Origin: Dromaius novaehollandiae
Lineage: Eukaryota; Chordata; Aves; Casuariiformes; Dromaiidae
Length of the DNA: 64,000 nt
NCBI RefSeq assembly: GCF_036370855.1
Contig: NC_088102.1
Span: forward strand, 20,689,001-20,753,000
Direction: 5' to 3'
Shown here: positions 12,201-26,500 of the stretch, in pieces
Layout of the letters: each line of letters starts with the position of its first letter
Numbering within the stretch: position 1 is the stretch's first letter
The notes under the pieces: generated by a model
Databases searched by the model: none
The model's input: the letters and a program-made list of their open reading frames with translations, nothing else
Told to the model about the DNA's origin: nothing
Translations under genes and position numbers: made by a program

Positions 12201-15200
12201 GGGATGGATTTTTAGGCAGATCTGGAAGGACTCTTGTGTTACTGTGTCTTAACTGATGCTCTTGAGGGGCACACTTCTGGAAAATTGAGTACTTAAATTA
12301 GTACCACTTCAGTGCTATGCTAACATACTTTCTTCAATATTTGAAAAGAGAAAGAAACTTTCAGGTCATCTCCAGGAGATGGTTGGTGAAGTCATGTTCT
12401 CACCTGCTAACTTCTACTCAGATCCGCCTCCTCTTCTACCTTTCTCCAACGTGGCCTGGGAGTTAAGCCACCACACTTTCCACTGTCTTCTCACCTGCCC
12501 TATGCTGACCCCACACTGAGAACCTGCCTGGCAACAGGACACAAAGTCATGGAGAGTACGAGCAGTGTGGCACTGCTCATCCCGAGAGAAAATGTTGAAA
12601 CTAGGTCATCAGAACCAAGAAAAGAGGAAAAAACCCCACTTATTACTCGTTAGTGATTCTTAGGTTGCTCTATAGGTTAGGTCAGAGGGCTAATTCAGAG
12701 ACGGATTTCACAGTGGTCAAAATGATTCCTATTTTCAGTTTGCTTTTAAGAAAAAGCTTTCTTTTGCAAGTCTAATTCTTGAAACAAAAGATATTTCTTA
12801 GTTCAGCTGTCACATGCCAGCCTGCTCCAGCTACACAGACAGGCTGTAAACTCATGGAAAAAGGCTGCAGCTCCCTTTCATAATCCCACTGGCAGCACCT
12901 GGGCCGCACAGGTGCTACCAAGGCAGGCAGCAAGCAGCTTCCTGAGCTTTTGGGACCTCTGGGAGACATTGATATCTTCTCAACAACTTTCTTTTAAAGG
13001 TAAGAAAAGTCTTAAAACAACTTCTTGGGCTGTTCTTGGACTATTGTGGTTTTGTCAAGTGTATCTTTAGTTGCGAAAGTGACTCAAAGCCTCACTGGAG
13101 ACATGATGTTCAAGCTGAAGCAATGTGTAAGAAAGCAGCTCTACATATAGCTGGGAGCACTGCATGGTGGTCCTTTCTTGCCTGCTGGGGTGTCTTCAGT
13201 ATGAGAGTGGTCTCGTTTGTCAGCAGAAAGGAGGGGCCCCTTTTTTACCACAAAATGCTGGTAAAAATTAAAATCAAGATGGGAGGAAAAAAAGTTGTTC
13301 TACTACAGGTATAATCAACTGGCAAGAAGAGCATCACTGGCTACCCCTGTGGATATGTATGGGGAAACAGAAGAATGGGAGAAGCTCTTTTCTTTCTTGT
13401 ATGTAGTTCCTTTGCTGTTAAACGCAGAGCTGTTATGAGCTCAGTGTGCCTGGTGATATAGACTGCTAAAGGGGCAGAAAAATGTTATGACCATGCCCTA
13501 GTACTGGCTTTCAAACTCGCATGGTTACAAAGGCAAGAATCACTCTATTTCCAGAAATGTGGCAAAGTGACGTTTCGCTATGCTCAGTGGAGCCCTGCCT
13601 GGCTGCAGGCCAACAGCTTTATGGCACAAAGTGGGAAGGAGAATGTATTTATTGCATGCGCCTCTTAGGGTCACATGTAATAGGAGTGTTTATGTTCCCT
13701 GGGGATGCTTGAACAGACTTCAGTGGGTAAAATCTGCCCGTTTGCATGTGGTTATAAGCATGTGACTGTAATAGAACATAATTTTGGAAAAGTCTGCTTT
13801 GGTGCTAGGTGGAAATCTCTAAGAGACCCAGGGTGCTTCTCAGTATAACATGAGACTATTATTTCCAAAGCTAGTGACACTGTGCAGGTTTTCTCTTACT
13901 GTTCTTTTTTCAGGAGATTTTCATTTGTCCAGAAGTGAGAGGTACTTAGTCAGAAAAAATTTGCTTATGGTGTGTGTTACTTTACATAGCGCCATTGGCT
14001 TACATTGGTGGAGTCCACCACCATTACATGATATGATGTTACATGTGCTGATGTGACATCAGTCACTGGGTACTGCAAGAAAGGAACTCTCACTCACCTT
14101 CAAAATCAAATACCTGTCATTACTCAGGATTTGTTTCAAGTTTAAATTATGCTCTAACAGAAAAGGTATCAATTCTCATGTTCTTGTTTTTTGGTTTTAT
14201 AGGCACTGGAGCATCTGAAACTTTGAAAGGTTAGAGCCACTGTCTGAGTTAGGATTGCTGAGTACATCTGAGTTTTTCTTTAAAAGATGATGAAGTTTTA
14301 CAGGAGATGATAACATGAGACTTGTCACATGATGTCAGGGGTTTGAATGGTTCTGAGCTTTGGTTGCAGTTGCTTAAAAATAGATCCTTTTGCAGAAGAT
14401 ATACAGTGGTGTTAATACAGTTTATCATAGGTGTGACTGCAAAGTGTAAATGATCTAGGTTCTTTTAATCATGAAGAGCCCCATTACACTTATTACTATT
14501 AAATGCTAATTATCTATATTTTGCAAATAATACCCCCTACAAAATAGGGCTTTCCACTCCACCCACCTTTCCCAGTGTTCAGTTCCCAGCCTAAGGAAAC
14601 TCTTGGAGAGTTGCACGCTTCACTGCCTACAGCTACTATCCGATTTGAAGACAATACAAGTTATTTGTGGATGTCTTGGATGTCTTGCACACATGCAGCA
14701 ATGATATCCCTATATTATACTACAGAGATTTTCTGGTATATGACTTCGGCATTCCTTGTGGTCCTCTGCTTATTAGCTTGCCTTCCCAGGATTTATGTTG
14801 AATTTAAAATCTTGTGTTCATCCAAGTAGCTACCATTTAATACTATAATAAATAAATGCTTGGTACTGATACAGCATTTTAAGCCTGTACCTTGAGACAC
14901 TGGAGGGCTGCAAGAGGAAGTAAATCAGGAGGTTTTAAGGTTTTTCTATTGGGTTGCTCATAGCAATATCTTTGGAAGAACCCACAATGACATCCTTAAA
15001 AGCTAGGACAAACACATAGATCTGTTTTGGTTCTCCTACTGATTAAAAAAAAAATCAGTGACCATATATTTAGAACATGTTTTTCTCTGAGCCCTGTGCA
15101 GTTGGCTTATTCAGAAGACCTAGAAGTAGTCATGTGTTCCTAACCTAACAGTTTTTCTGTGATATTTTATAAACAAATAGAGCAGAATCTCTTGATGGAA

Positions 15201-15744
15201 GATCTTGTGACCCTTGGTTAGGACAATCTAAATTTGTTGTATATAAGGATTAATTAGTTAACACTTACAATAGATTATAAAGATGCTTGATGTTATTAGA
15301 TGATATAAACTTGGCAAAATATGGAACTGGTAGTAGTAAAAAATACTACTTATTACCGAGGCTAAAACATAAAATCTTGGCAATTACTTTATGGCTATTT
15401 AAACTTAATAAGCTAAAAATAAGAAAAAATTGCTGGGGTCGTCTGCTTGCAGGAACCCAGTTTCCTAGATCTTAACGAGTTTGCCCTTTCCGTAGGACTT
15501 AGCGAGTTTGCATGCTGCTGTTTATCTCATTTTTTATGGCTTGGAAGCCTATCTTTGAAGCAATATAATTGGTTTCACAGACAGCATCTGTCAAAAACCA
15601 AACACAGGATGGAGAAAAAACCAAATCTGTGTATGTGGTGATATTTTTAAATATACAATTATACATAATGCATTATGTGTCAGGAAGAGAGGTCTCTATT
15701 ATCAGCTTAGTGGTTTGAAGTAATGTGTCTCTCTCGTTCTCTCC

Positions 15745-15762
15745 TTTTTTTTTTTTTTTTTT
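15745..15762. repeat. Poly-T tract (18 bases)
   Basis: A homopolymer preceded by a CT-rich stretch. It could be the A-tail of an unrecognised minus-strand retrocopy, but no body sequence was identified. Confidence 0.9.
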
Positions 15763-18414
15763 ATGTATTCCACACGGATCTAGTATCTACATAGAAAGTC
15801 TTTATCAGCTATACCTTTGTGTCACTTCTGTAAACTTCACAAGAGAAAGGGAAAGGCTGTGCTCTAAGCAATTGGTGTAAGTAACCCATCCAAAGGAGAA
15901 GCTAACTATACTGCTATTTCAGATCATTCATTTATTCAGCATAATTCAGGGCATGTTTGCTTGGTAGCTTTTGCTATAAAAATTGTGCTCCCTCTGATGA
16001 TGTGTCTCCGAGATTTAATCCATTCACAAATGCTTCTGAGGCCAGACTCCCAAACTGTGAGCTGCAGAAACTGTGACTAGGGGAATTAATTAGTAGTACA
16101 CCTATCTTACCAGTGCAGCGATTTAAATATTATTGGTGGGTGACTGGAGATGTGAGTTTATCTATGCCTTAAATATCAAGATTTCTTGGCTTTTGCTTCA
16201 TTCATCTTCTAAAGTACTTAGAGGAACTTCAGTTTTTCTTTATTTATGGAGTAAGGGTCATTTTCCATTCTACATCCACCATCTGCTCATTCATTTCCAG
16301 TAACGGCTGGGATATCAGGAAAATACTCCTCGGTGGCCAGCAGAGCTCAGCAGCGCAAAATTACTGAGATGTGTGTACACATAGTCATCTGCAGGGAACC
16401 ATAAATTTGCAGCAGCCCTGAGCTTTAAATAAATCCCAACAGGCAGAGGAAATTGTGTGGGCTGCTTCTGGTCCTGCCCTCTGATGAAAGCTCACCCCTT
16501 CTTTGAATGGGGTCACAGGGGGACTTCGTGTCCACGTTTTATACTGCAGTGTGTTTGTGCAGCCTCATTGGAAAGCAGCCAGGACTGGCACTTCTGAAAC
16601 CTCCTCCAGAGGAGAGAGGAACAGGATAGGACCTTACAGTGGCTTTCATGCTGTTTATTTAGTTTCCTGCTACATCAGCTGCTTTTCCCCTCCTCCCCTA
16701 TGTTGAATTGATTTTTGACATGAATTTTAGACTTTCCAACTCTGCCCTTGCTCATGGGGCATAGCTGATACGAGCCAGTAAATTTTCACAGTAGCTGCTT
16801 CTTGCTTTTTGGAGGAAGAACTGCCCACCTTGGTTCAGATCAGTGAGTTTGTGCCAGGGGGTCTCTGAGCTGTGTAGCTCATTCTGCCTCTAATAGGAAA
16901 ACAGCATATTTGGTCAAAAACAGTTGTCACAGACGCTATCACACCCTCTAGCATCTGTGACATCTGGTGACTGTGGTGTCCTTACAGAGGTGACGCAGGT
17001 AGGAGATAAGGCCTAAAGGAGGCAAAACGGCGCTGGTCCTCCTTGCTTCCCCGCAGCAGAGCCTGAGGGCTTGGGGCTGCTGCAAAGGCAGGCGTTGAGG
17101 AGCTGTTCTGCAGGGAGAAGGAGAAGGGAAGGATATGAATGAACTTGAAGCCACCCATTAGAAAGAAGAGAAACATGTGGCAGAGAGGGTTACTAAATAC
17201 AAAATCTTCCACGGGAGATGCTGTAACTTGTTTTATATCAAAGCTCAACACTGCTCTGACAGATAGGTACTAGTCAAGCACAAACTGGGCTCATTAAAAA
17301 GAGTAACTGGCTTACAAATTTTGGTTCACGTTATACATGAGATCAGACTGAATGACACAGTATCTCTTCTTCTGGCCTACAAGCAGAAAAAGAAAATGCA
17401 ATCATTATCCAGAGTCTTCTACTGACTGAACAGGTACCTAACAGCAAACTTGTCCTGTTCAATGACCTCTGAGACCAGTTGTTTGCAGACAAAATATTCC
17501 ATAACCATAACAGTGAATTCTGATTAATCTTAGCCACAGCTTTTTGGCAGGTGCTATGGCTTAGACTTTTCCATGATATTTTGCAGAATAATCCAAACCC
17601 ATTCATAATCCTAACCGTTCATTATCATCTTTTAAATGGATTCATCCATCAGAAGGAACCCAGTAATAAGGCTGATATAAAGACCAACTGGGACTGGGGT
17701 TAATAGCAAGAGACCTTTCCTGAAGGGATACGGAAACTTTAAGACCTCCTAGCAATCTGTTTTGAACTTCCTTCCAGGCTGCATTGCTGTGGATATCATC
17801 TCCCCAGTAGATTAAAAAACTGTTTGTATTTCCTTATTATGTTTTTTTTTTTAATATATATATTTAAAGCCAAAGGGCTTTATAAATGCTGGCTTGACAC
17901 AGCTGGGGCTGTGCTACAGGTTAGAGGAAAAAAATATTTCTATGTTGTAGAAATGCTGCTTACAATATTAAGGTCACACCGTCCTACCATGATTCTACCA
18001 CAGAGATGAGTACAGATTCTGATGCACTGTGTTATGCTATGTCGTACTAAATTAACTGAAGGCAGTTTGCCCCAGGGCCTGCCGATTCATCTGTTCACTG
18101 GAGCTCGCATTGAATTAACATAAAACAAAATCGAAAGATTCTTCCACGACAAACAGCCTGCTCGTTCATCTGTTGTTTCATTGTGGTGCTGTTCTTGTTA
18201 CCACATTTGATTTAATTTGTATGTGTGCTAGTCATAAAAAAAACATTGTAATACCCTTGCTTTGGGGCGTAAAAGGTCAACAAAACAAATAGCTACTGCC
18301 TTTTGGGGCAATCAAAATACACCACATAAGATAAATTTGGAATGGCTTGCAGATGCTACACGTTAAGGATTAAAATCTTTTTAGGTCCCTGTGTAGAAGT
18401 TTGTTTGTGTGGGG

Positions 18415-18444
18415 TTTTTTTGTTTGTTTGTTTCTGTTTGTTTT
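18415..18444. repeat. TTTG simple repeat
   Basis: An imperfect run of TTTG units after a T-run. Confidence 0.85.
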
Positions 18445-19806
18445 AAAAACACAAGCATCTTCTGTGAAAAATTTCTTGCCATGTATTGGCCTTTCTCCTC
18501 TCAATCTCCAGACATAGTCCGATACTAAAATAATAATGTCAGATATATATTTTAAGCAGTATAGTTTGCTAAAAGGAAGAGCTATTCAGATCACTTACTT
18601 GAGAGGTGATCACAAGTGGGATCTTATATGCATTTATGAGGAACTATTGAGCTGCCACAGAGTGGATTAAAAACTGAAGTTATGTTATTAGTGTCTATTC
18701 TAATTCTTGTAGAAACAATCTTATTTACAATGCCATTTTAAAAATAATTTGAATTAATAATAGGACACTCAAACTCTCAACAGCTGTGCATAAACTGCTA
18801 GGACAAACATGTTCATGTTGTTTGATAGCTTCCTTAGTTTAGCACCATCAGCTGGAAAGGCATAATTGCAGTAGATCAAAGGATGGAACATCCTTACAGA
18901 TCTTCCTTTCTAGCAGAAACATAGGATCTTAATTAGCTAATGAAAGTTACTAATAACTTTCTCTCTTAATTTGTGACAAAATTCTGGCAATATAAATGCA
19001 ATGTGGAAAAAGTAACACCTCCATTAAAAATGCTGCATCTATTTACCCAATAACGTTGTTTCTGCATTTCAGAACATGTTGTGTCATCAGTTTATTATAG
19101 TGTTGCTAACTCCATCACCTAGACTGCTTTGTAGGGCAGCCCGTGGCTACACTTCTCTAAGCTTTCCAGTAGCCACCTTTACCAGCTACGACAGTCATAG
19201 AAAGATGAGGGTGGAGAAGTCATGAATAGTAGAAAGAAAAGGAAGACATCATAATCATAAGCATGTTTAGGGCTGCTCCCTAAGCCAAGAGAATCCTTTA
19301 AGTATCACAGAGAAGCATGCAAAGATTTTAAAGGCCTGTTTCAGGATGTGCCATTTTAGAATATCTTAACATCCCGCATTTCTTAAAGGCCTTTTTAAAA
19401 GGTCAGGTTGGGAAATCATGCAAATTTATCTGTTTTAGTTGAAACACAGAGATATGTGATTGAAACAAAATCTTCGGATGTTTGTTGCTATTAGTAGCGT
19501 TGCTGTAGTGACACTGACTCATGTAGTTATTTAGCAACCACGCTTATGTGGTGGCACAGGTAACCACCCAATCAATGTCTTGTTCTCAATGGTTGGTACC
19601 TACCACTGCAAGCTTTTAAGCACTCTTTTACCTTGCTGAAATCAAGATTGCACTTTCTTCTTGGGAGAGAAGCTATTACTGTGCTATTTAGTATCAATTC
19701 TGAGAGCCTTTCAAAATACTTCAAGATCTCTGGCTCTTCTTTTCAAGGCAATAAGGATGTAATTTTAATTTGTATAAACAAAGGAGACAAACTATACAAA
19801 CTGGAA

Positions 19807-19812
19807 TTTATT
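19807..19812 (-). terminator. Candidate polyadenylation signal AATAAA, distal copy
   Basis: The minus strand reads GAAATAAATTCC, followed about 10-30 nt later by a GU/U-rich run (GTTTGTCTCCTTTGTTTAT). That arrangement is at least as good as the copy at 19876. Which one is used cannot be decided from sequence. Confidence 0.4.
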
Positions 19813-19875
19813 TCATTCCTGTGGTACAACAAGCAATAGATGAACTTCTGTTTTGCATGTGTATTTTAAACACAT

Positions 19876-19881
19876 TTTATT
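19876..19881 (-). terminator. Candidate polyadenylation signal AATAAA, proximal copy
   Basis: The minus strand reads TTAATAAAATG about 504 nt after the TTC8 stop. The downstream minus-strand sequence contains a U/GU-rich stretch (TTGCTTGTTGT, near 19840) that could be the downstream element. Confidence 0.4.
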
Positions 19882-20384
19882 AAGTACTTCAGTTTTAAAA
19901 CTTAACGTTCAGTAAGAAAGCACAGTATCAAAGGCCAGGTTTGAAGACCAGTTATGAAGTATTCTTACTCCATGCTGCTTGACAGAATGTCACACAGGAA
20001 CATTTAAAAACACTTTATATCTGCAGAAAAGTCAGAACAAATCCTTTAAAAAGTTCATTAATATTAAATGGAGACTTACTTGCTATTATATCAGACAACT
20101 ATTTCAAAGCCGTCCCAGTGGCAGTATCTTGCCCCTCTTACATTCTCTCTTGTATGTAGTTGCAACACGTGTTCTGGCTGCATTTCAAAAAGTGATATGT
20201 TTTAAGATGACACTAATTAGGATTCTTAAATCTTTCCTGCTACTGAAAGGAGCACAGGTTTTGCCACAGGGATGGATTAAGTACAGTATTTCTCTTTACT
20301 TTGAGCTATTTTTCTTTTTTTAATGTACTGGACATCCACTCTGGCTAATTTTGAACTGTTTTTACACAGTAAAAAAATATGTCA

Positions 20385-20501
20385 TCAGAGCATAGCAAAG
20401 TGCTCTTTTAACTGTTTGAGGAGCTGTTGTGTATCAACATGGCCTGGAAATGCTTCCTCTGACTTCTGAGCAGCTATGTAACTCCTCTGAAGATCTCCAA
20501 C
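20385..20501 (-). CDS. TTC8: TTC8 exon 14 (terminal coding exon, residues 468-505 and stop)
   Basis: A 117-nt coding part with acceptor CTTTCTTACAG. It encodes VGDLQRSYIAAQKSEEAFPG, then HVDTQQLLKQLKEHFAML, then a TGA stop. The C-terminal helix and the final AML agree with mammalian BBS8. A second in-frame stop does not follow directly. The 3' UTR runs on to lower coordinates. Confidence 0.96.
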   Translation of the reverse strand, partial: VGDLQRSYIAAQKSEEAFPGHVDTQQLLKQLKEHFAML

Positions 20502-23500
20502 CTGTAAGAAAGACACAAACTCATTTTACAGAGCCAAGCACTGCAATATTTCTGCCATGTATTCTATGCAGTACATTTCTGATGTTCACAAATGTTTAAA
20601 AATAGCCGGTCCTGAGACTGAACAAATGACACTAGTACAGAGTGGAGGCTTTCAAACTCAGTGTTTTGTCTCCCTCTCCCTTCAAGGGAAGGGGACAAAC
20701 TTCAAGGGGTGGAGAGGAAAAGAGAGCAGTGTGACTGATTTGAAGGGGAAGGGTTCATCAAGACAGTGACTTTTACATGCCCCTACTCAACTTTTTGGAG
20801 ATTGTACAACAAAGTACATCATGCTCAGTGCTTGAAGCAAGGAGGAATAAAAAAATTGAAGATTTTAAACTCCTTATCAGTGTTGTCTTATACAGGGACA
20901 AGATAGAGCCAATCACCAGTACTTTGCTTCTGTAAAGCCATCAACTCCCTCCGATTTCCTGCTTTCTCTCAGAGAACAACATGATAGTATTACAGAGCTG
21001 ATGAGCTGTATGCTGCTCTTCTGCTTTTAGAAGCATGCTTCCACATGGTTCCCTACTTAGGGAATCTTCTTTATTCTAAATAGCAATCATTTTTGGAAGG
21101 GGGAAGTGTACACAAGGTGTGCATCTCAGAAGGTAGGTTCAGCAAAAAAGGACCAAAAAGGTTTGGGAACTCAGCTCCTGGATGGATAGGAAAAAGCTGC
21201 AGAAAGCTGTAGTAGGAGACCTGGGTTGCCAGTGTGCAAGTGACCACAAAGCTACAGTGTGGCAAGAATTCTCTGCAGGGGAAGAAACTCGGGGTACTGG
21301 CCAGAGAGCTTATGTCTCATAAACCACGCCCTTACACTGAATATACGGATTGCATTAGCAAGCTGCATAAAGCAATATAGCAAGCTTCATCTGTCTTCTC
21401 CCACAGCCTGTGCAGTTCCTCTGTGCAAAAACTACGTAATAGACCATTTACAGACTAGGATTTGCTCCTTAATCAGTAAGTAAAAAATGCAATTATTCCA
21501 AACCATCTTATGTTTCACAATGGAGAGGATATGCTTACAAATTAATGGGTTGTTCTCTTCTTGACGCATGTACCTCAGTATCTGTAGGAGTTGGGCTGCC
21601 CACACAGCATACACTCATAGCAGAATATTTAAGGTGTACGCACAAGCAAAAAAGTAATTTCTTTTTGTAAAATTCTAGGACTCGCACAAGTTTCTCCTTA
21701 TTAATGGGAACAACAATGTCAGATACACTGTTAATTCAGTATCTGAGGCACCCCTTAATGAAAGAAATTATTAACACCCAAAATTCAAAGGTCATAAAGC
21801 TGAAGAGAATTTCCTTTTGAGATCACTAAGATCATGAACTGAATAATTGATATGCTTTCTATCATTACTGATAAATCACCTGATACCACTCACTTTATGT
21901 TCTGAAAAAGCCAATGATTGTAATAACTTTAGATGGAATTGTTAGTCTTCTGTACATTTGGACAAATACTAAAATTCCTGTATAGTTACATAAGTTGTTA
22001 AATATATTATATATAAACTCTATAACTTGGCTTATTCTCAAAAGCAAACATCTGAATGACTACTTTCACTCAGAGCTGTTGGGTATTAAAATGAAAATGT
22101 AACTTTAGTTTTATCTCAAGTTTAGGTGCTCTGTATTCTTTCGTCTTACCTATTTGAAATCTTTAAAATAATAATAATAAAAAAACCCAACCATCCCATC
22201 AAAGGCTTAATTTTTAGATTACAAGAATAGGATAGTGCATTACCTTCTCTGAGAGTGTTGCAAAATTAAAGTGGGGCTCATACATATGAGGTGCTAAAGA
22301 TGAAGCAGTCTGTAGCAAAGCTCTTGCCTATGCAGAGGAAAAAAAACAAAAATGTAGTGAAATATGTGAAGGAGGGAGGCTGACAAGAAGCTTCTTCATT
22401 CTCTAAAGAAATCATGCTGGGTTCTGTATAAGCCTTTAATAATAAAGCCACCTTCAAGTATATAAAATTTATACCTCTGGTACATCTAGGCATAATACAA
22501 TTTAATAGCATTGAAATGAATAAAACTTTTGGCTGAGTTAAAAGGGCTGTGTTGGGATCATATACAATTAGGTAATTCCGTTCTAAATATGCAACAGAAT
22601 ATATCAATTGACAAAAAAGAATGAAAAGTCCTGCTGTATTTACCTACTGTCTCTGAAAGCACCGTGTATTAATGATTTAGAATCATAAGCATCCTTGAAA
22701 ACCTATATGACATGATCTTCACCTTCTAAATTTGTAATGAAAGCCTTTACATTGTTTTCACACTTCCTAGTAGGTTAAAAAAAAATTGCGAGATCAAGAT
22801 GAACTAGGTAACTAGTAAAGGAAAATACATTAAATATTATGCCTCTCCTTTATTCTCTCTGCAAACTTGTTCCTGTGTGCTGGCAAGGGATTACAATTGC
22901 CAAGAGTCCTGCTCACCACAGTGTTTGGAGAGCAGAGTTTTCCTCGCTCTCTTTCCTCAGGGCTGCAGGGAGAACTGAAGGATGGAGAAATGTGTATGCG
23001 ACTATCCAATCTCCCAAATGACCCAGCATTCTGGTTTGCTCAGCCTAATTTGTTCAGACTTCTGGAAAAATGACAGTAAAATCTTTCTCCCATGAAAGAA
23101 AGAGAAAAAATGTTGGAAACTGGGGTGGATTTTTAAACAAACCATTAAGGGATCTTTTTTGAAGCTGTCAAGCCTGACAGTACTCTGTTAAACACCAAAC
23201 AATCCACTCAGTTGGCACCAGGAGTCACTCTTCTTTTTGACTAGTAAGTTAGTAGTATTAAAAACTACTAAAGAGTCTGGGAACATACCAGATCTTTTAA
23301 AAACAAAGATATCTGTAAACTATTTGGAAGGCAGAGATAAAAACTTATTAAAACTCCCTCAATCCAACAACTTTGAGTATACGTAACAATATTTATGAAT
23401 AACATTGTGAAATAAAATAAAATCCAAAATATGCAAAATATCTTCACACACGTTTATTTCTCTATGCATATTTTTATTGCCATGCTGATCCTGAATTTTT

Positions 23501-26500
23501 ATGATACATGTGATACAAGGGAAGAAAATAGAAAATTTTAAGCTGAAAACTAGAAAAGATGGAAACAAGTAATTGTAACAGAAGGCCTATCCAGTCCTAA
23601 TTATTAGCAATCACAACCTCCCTAGCTATAACTGCACATAAATGCCACCTGAGATTTACATGTCTGTAAACTGACCGACCATAATACCAAAACTAAAACT
23701 GAACTTCATCTGGGGAACTTCATGGGGGATGACCTGAGGATGTGGAGGTTACATTGAAACAAGCATAAAATTTATCCATGTTGTCTGTCTGGAATAGTAA
23801 ACTAAAGACTCACATGATGCCTCCATCTCAGGGAAATGACATGTTTTTTTAAGTACAAAAGAGCCAAAGGAAGCATTCTGCTTAGGCTGAGATTTAATAC
23901 CAACCTGCTCAGTGTGACCTTTTCGCATTTCCAGCACAGCCAAGTTGTTGTAAGCCTCTGCATGGTCGTTATTGTTAACTAATGTCAGCCTGAAACACTG
24001 GTGAGCCAGATTCAGATCTCCTATCCCCTAAAAGTAAGATTGTATTTTAATTTGTCAAAAGATTTGAAACAACACATGTCTGTTTTGTTGTCCTGAGTAT
24101 CTTTTCATCCATATGTACTGCCATGGAATACAAATCTCAATAAAAACATGCTGATTAGAACCATATGTGCTTTCTTCCCAGTTCCTCTCATTTGCTTCTT
24201 ATTCTTTAACCAGAAAGAATCTTCTCTCTCTAATACAAACAGCCATGATCCAAGTGAGATTCACTTCATCTAATTTAACTTCCAGATGACTAAAGTGTCA
24301 TCTAAAGGTGAAGCTATATGCTACCCTCTGTAGTAAAAAGAAACACCCAGAGACATGTCCAGAGGGAGAGTCATCTTGCCTCTCTCTGTCTCTACACAGA
24401 TTAAAAAGGAGCATATAAGCCTAGCTTTTAGAAGGTTAAAATTAATGGGGATAAAATTTTCTGTTTGGAGCAGCTGACTACTCTTTAAAGTTCTGGTTTT
24501 ATGACTAAGACAGGTCAAACATTAAAAGTGACAAATGCTGAAAAATACATGTACATCAGTTCAAATTCGAGTGCTTAGGCAGTATAAATTAATATGTTTA
24601 TCCCAGTTCCAGTAAAATCAAGATGAACAGGTGAGTTTCTCAGCAACTTAAGTTAAACCAAAATCAGCATTTGATCAGAACTCATATTAGGAAGCTATCA
24701 AAAAATTATTTGGTAACCTTACTCTGGGCATTTAGCTAAAGAGAAATCTAATGCAACTTCTAGAAGGGCATCTGCAAAAATGGGCAATGAATGTAAATTA
24801 GTATAGGAAGTTAATAATTTTTATCACACAATTACAAAATATTTCTATTGCTGCATATAAGGCAGCCATCTCAACTATAATGTGTGTAGCACTTTAACGT
24901 CTACTACATGCTGCTGAACGTGCATTTTTATGGCAACGGAATCCACCTAATACTCAACGTCAAATAAAACCCAAAGTATCTTGAATTCTTTTTTTGTCAA
25001 ATTAGCTTATATTTCAACAAAGGCCCTCAAGGCTCTTGTACGAGTTGCAAACATTTGGAAAGGAAGGTTAAAGATGGTAGGGAGGGAGTATCTTTTATCA
25101 GGAAGAATCTATATTCTTTGAAGATGTACAGAACTGTTCTTTTGCTTCTTTCTCTCTTTGGAAGTGCAAATAAACCCTTAATTAAATTTATACTGTACTT
25201 TATCCTGTGCTATATCAGTTTTCATACTTTATCTCAAGCTAGATCAATGGTTACTTCCAAGCTATTCTTTTTCCAGTTACTTTTTCATTTCGTAAAATAT
25301 TTATTCAGAAAAGTTGTTAATATTTTTCATACCACAGCCACGTGTCCCAAGTTGTACCACACATCTGCTGTCTCCTCCTCATTTTCAGCCAAAGAAAGTG
25401 CACGCTCAAATGAAGTTAGTGTCATATCATATTGCTGGGCATAGAAGCAACAGAGGCCAAGATTGTTAAAAAGCTGGCAGTTGTAAACACCCATCTGCAG
25501 GAGCCGTCTATGTGGAGAGAAAATATTTGTTAAATCTGTTTTTGGATGGATTACATATATCGGTTCTATTCTAAATGATGAAGTTTTCTTCTCCCTTTTC
25601 CCCGTCCCCCAAGGATGTAATAGCCAAGTACATTTAAAGCTTTTTTTGTTACAGTCTTACACTTGGTAAAGGTTTCCTGAAGGGGCAGTGCAGGGCATTT
25701 TTGATTAGTAGAATCAAAGTTGTGCAGAACATTCTCCGTGTAAATTAGAAAACTTTTGGCTTTTTGACTGTGCCATATGATCTGACTTTACTGTTAAAGT
25801 CAGAGCTGTAGGCAGATTCCCTCTTTCTCCATCTCTCCTCTCTAATCCCTCAACCTTAATCAAACTGTAGTTTTTTGCAGTTACTTTTATAATAACTCCT
25901 CAGATTTCATTTTTCTGCTCAATTCCTGTCCTGCAGCATTATTCTAATCATTACTAGTACATTTAGTATACAAATCTACTTTAATATTATATTTAAAGCA
26001 TAACCCACAGATTTTGATTCAAATCGATTTTGTTTAATGTGTGTTTTAGGATAGAGATGTTTTATAAAAATTCTGTTTATTAATATTTACAGGAAAAACA
26101 GATATGCTAAGAGGGCCAGGGAAAAACTGGGCTGCTTTGTGCAGCATGACTGTCTACTTGCAAACCTAAAGCACAGAAGAGCTCAGGTACTACAGAAATG
26201 ACGTGGCAGTGCTTACATTGACTTCATCTGCTCTTAGGCTTGGGAACATCAGTCAGGCTCCTTTGCATTCTGACTGTATTCAGATGAAAAGTGAGTAGCA
26301 TGGTTTAACATGGTCTTTTTATTGCTTTCAGCAAAGTGTACGGGGAACCCCAGCCCACATTCAAGCAAGAGATTCTGTTGTCATATTCCACGTGACTTTA
26401 AAGGGAGCTTTTCAAAGACTGCTCCTTTTCAAAGAGCTAAATAGAAAGTCCACATGCCTCCCAAATGCAAATGAAATTGAGAGAAAGACCCAGGGTTCTC

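Larger units (their letters stand above)
9800..19800. other. 3' flank, proximal part: gene-free
   Basis: AT-rich intergenic sequence. All open frames are short and lack recognisable domains. It includes an 18-base poly-T run (15745-15762), a TTTG-type simple repeat (18415-18444), and a complex stretch at 18030-18340 that could be a conserved non-coding element. Confidence 0.7.
19800..20384 (-). other. TTC8: TTC8 probable 3' UTR
   Basis: Sequence after the stop codon up to the candidate polyadenylation signals. It is AT-rich, with no repeat I recognise. The 3' boundary is a guess based on signals about 500-580 nt after the stop; the UTR could also end earlier, at an ATTAAA (minus strand) at 20319-20324. 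Confidence 0.45.

Noticed and set aside
19526..19538. X-box-like GTTATT-T-AGCAAC near the 3' end of TTC8
   Set aside because: It fits the loose pattern but is far from any promoter, and such loose matches are expected by chance in 64 kb.
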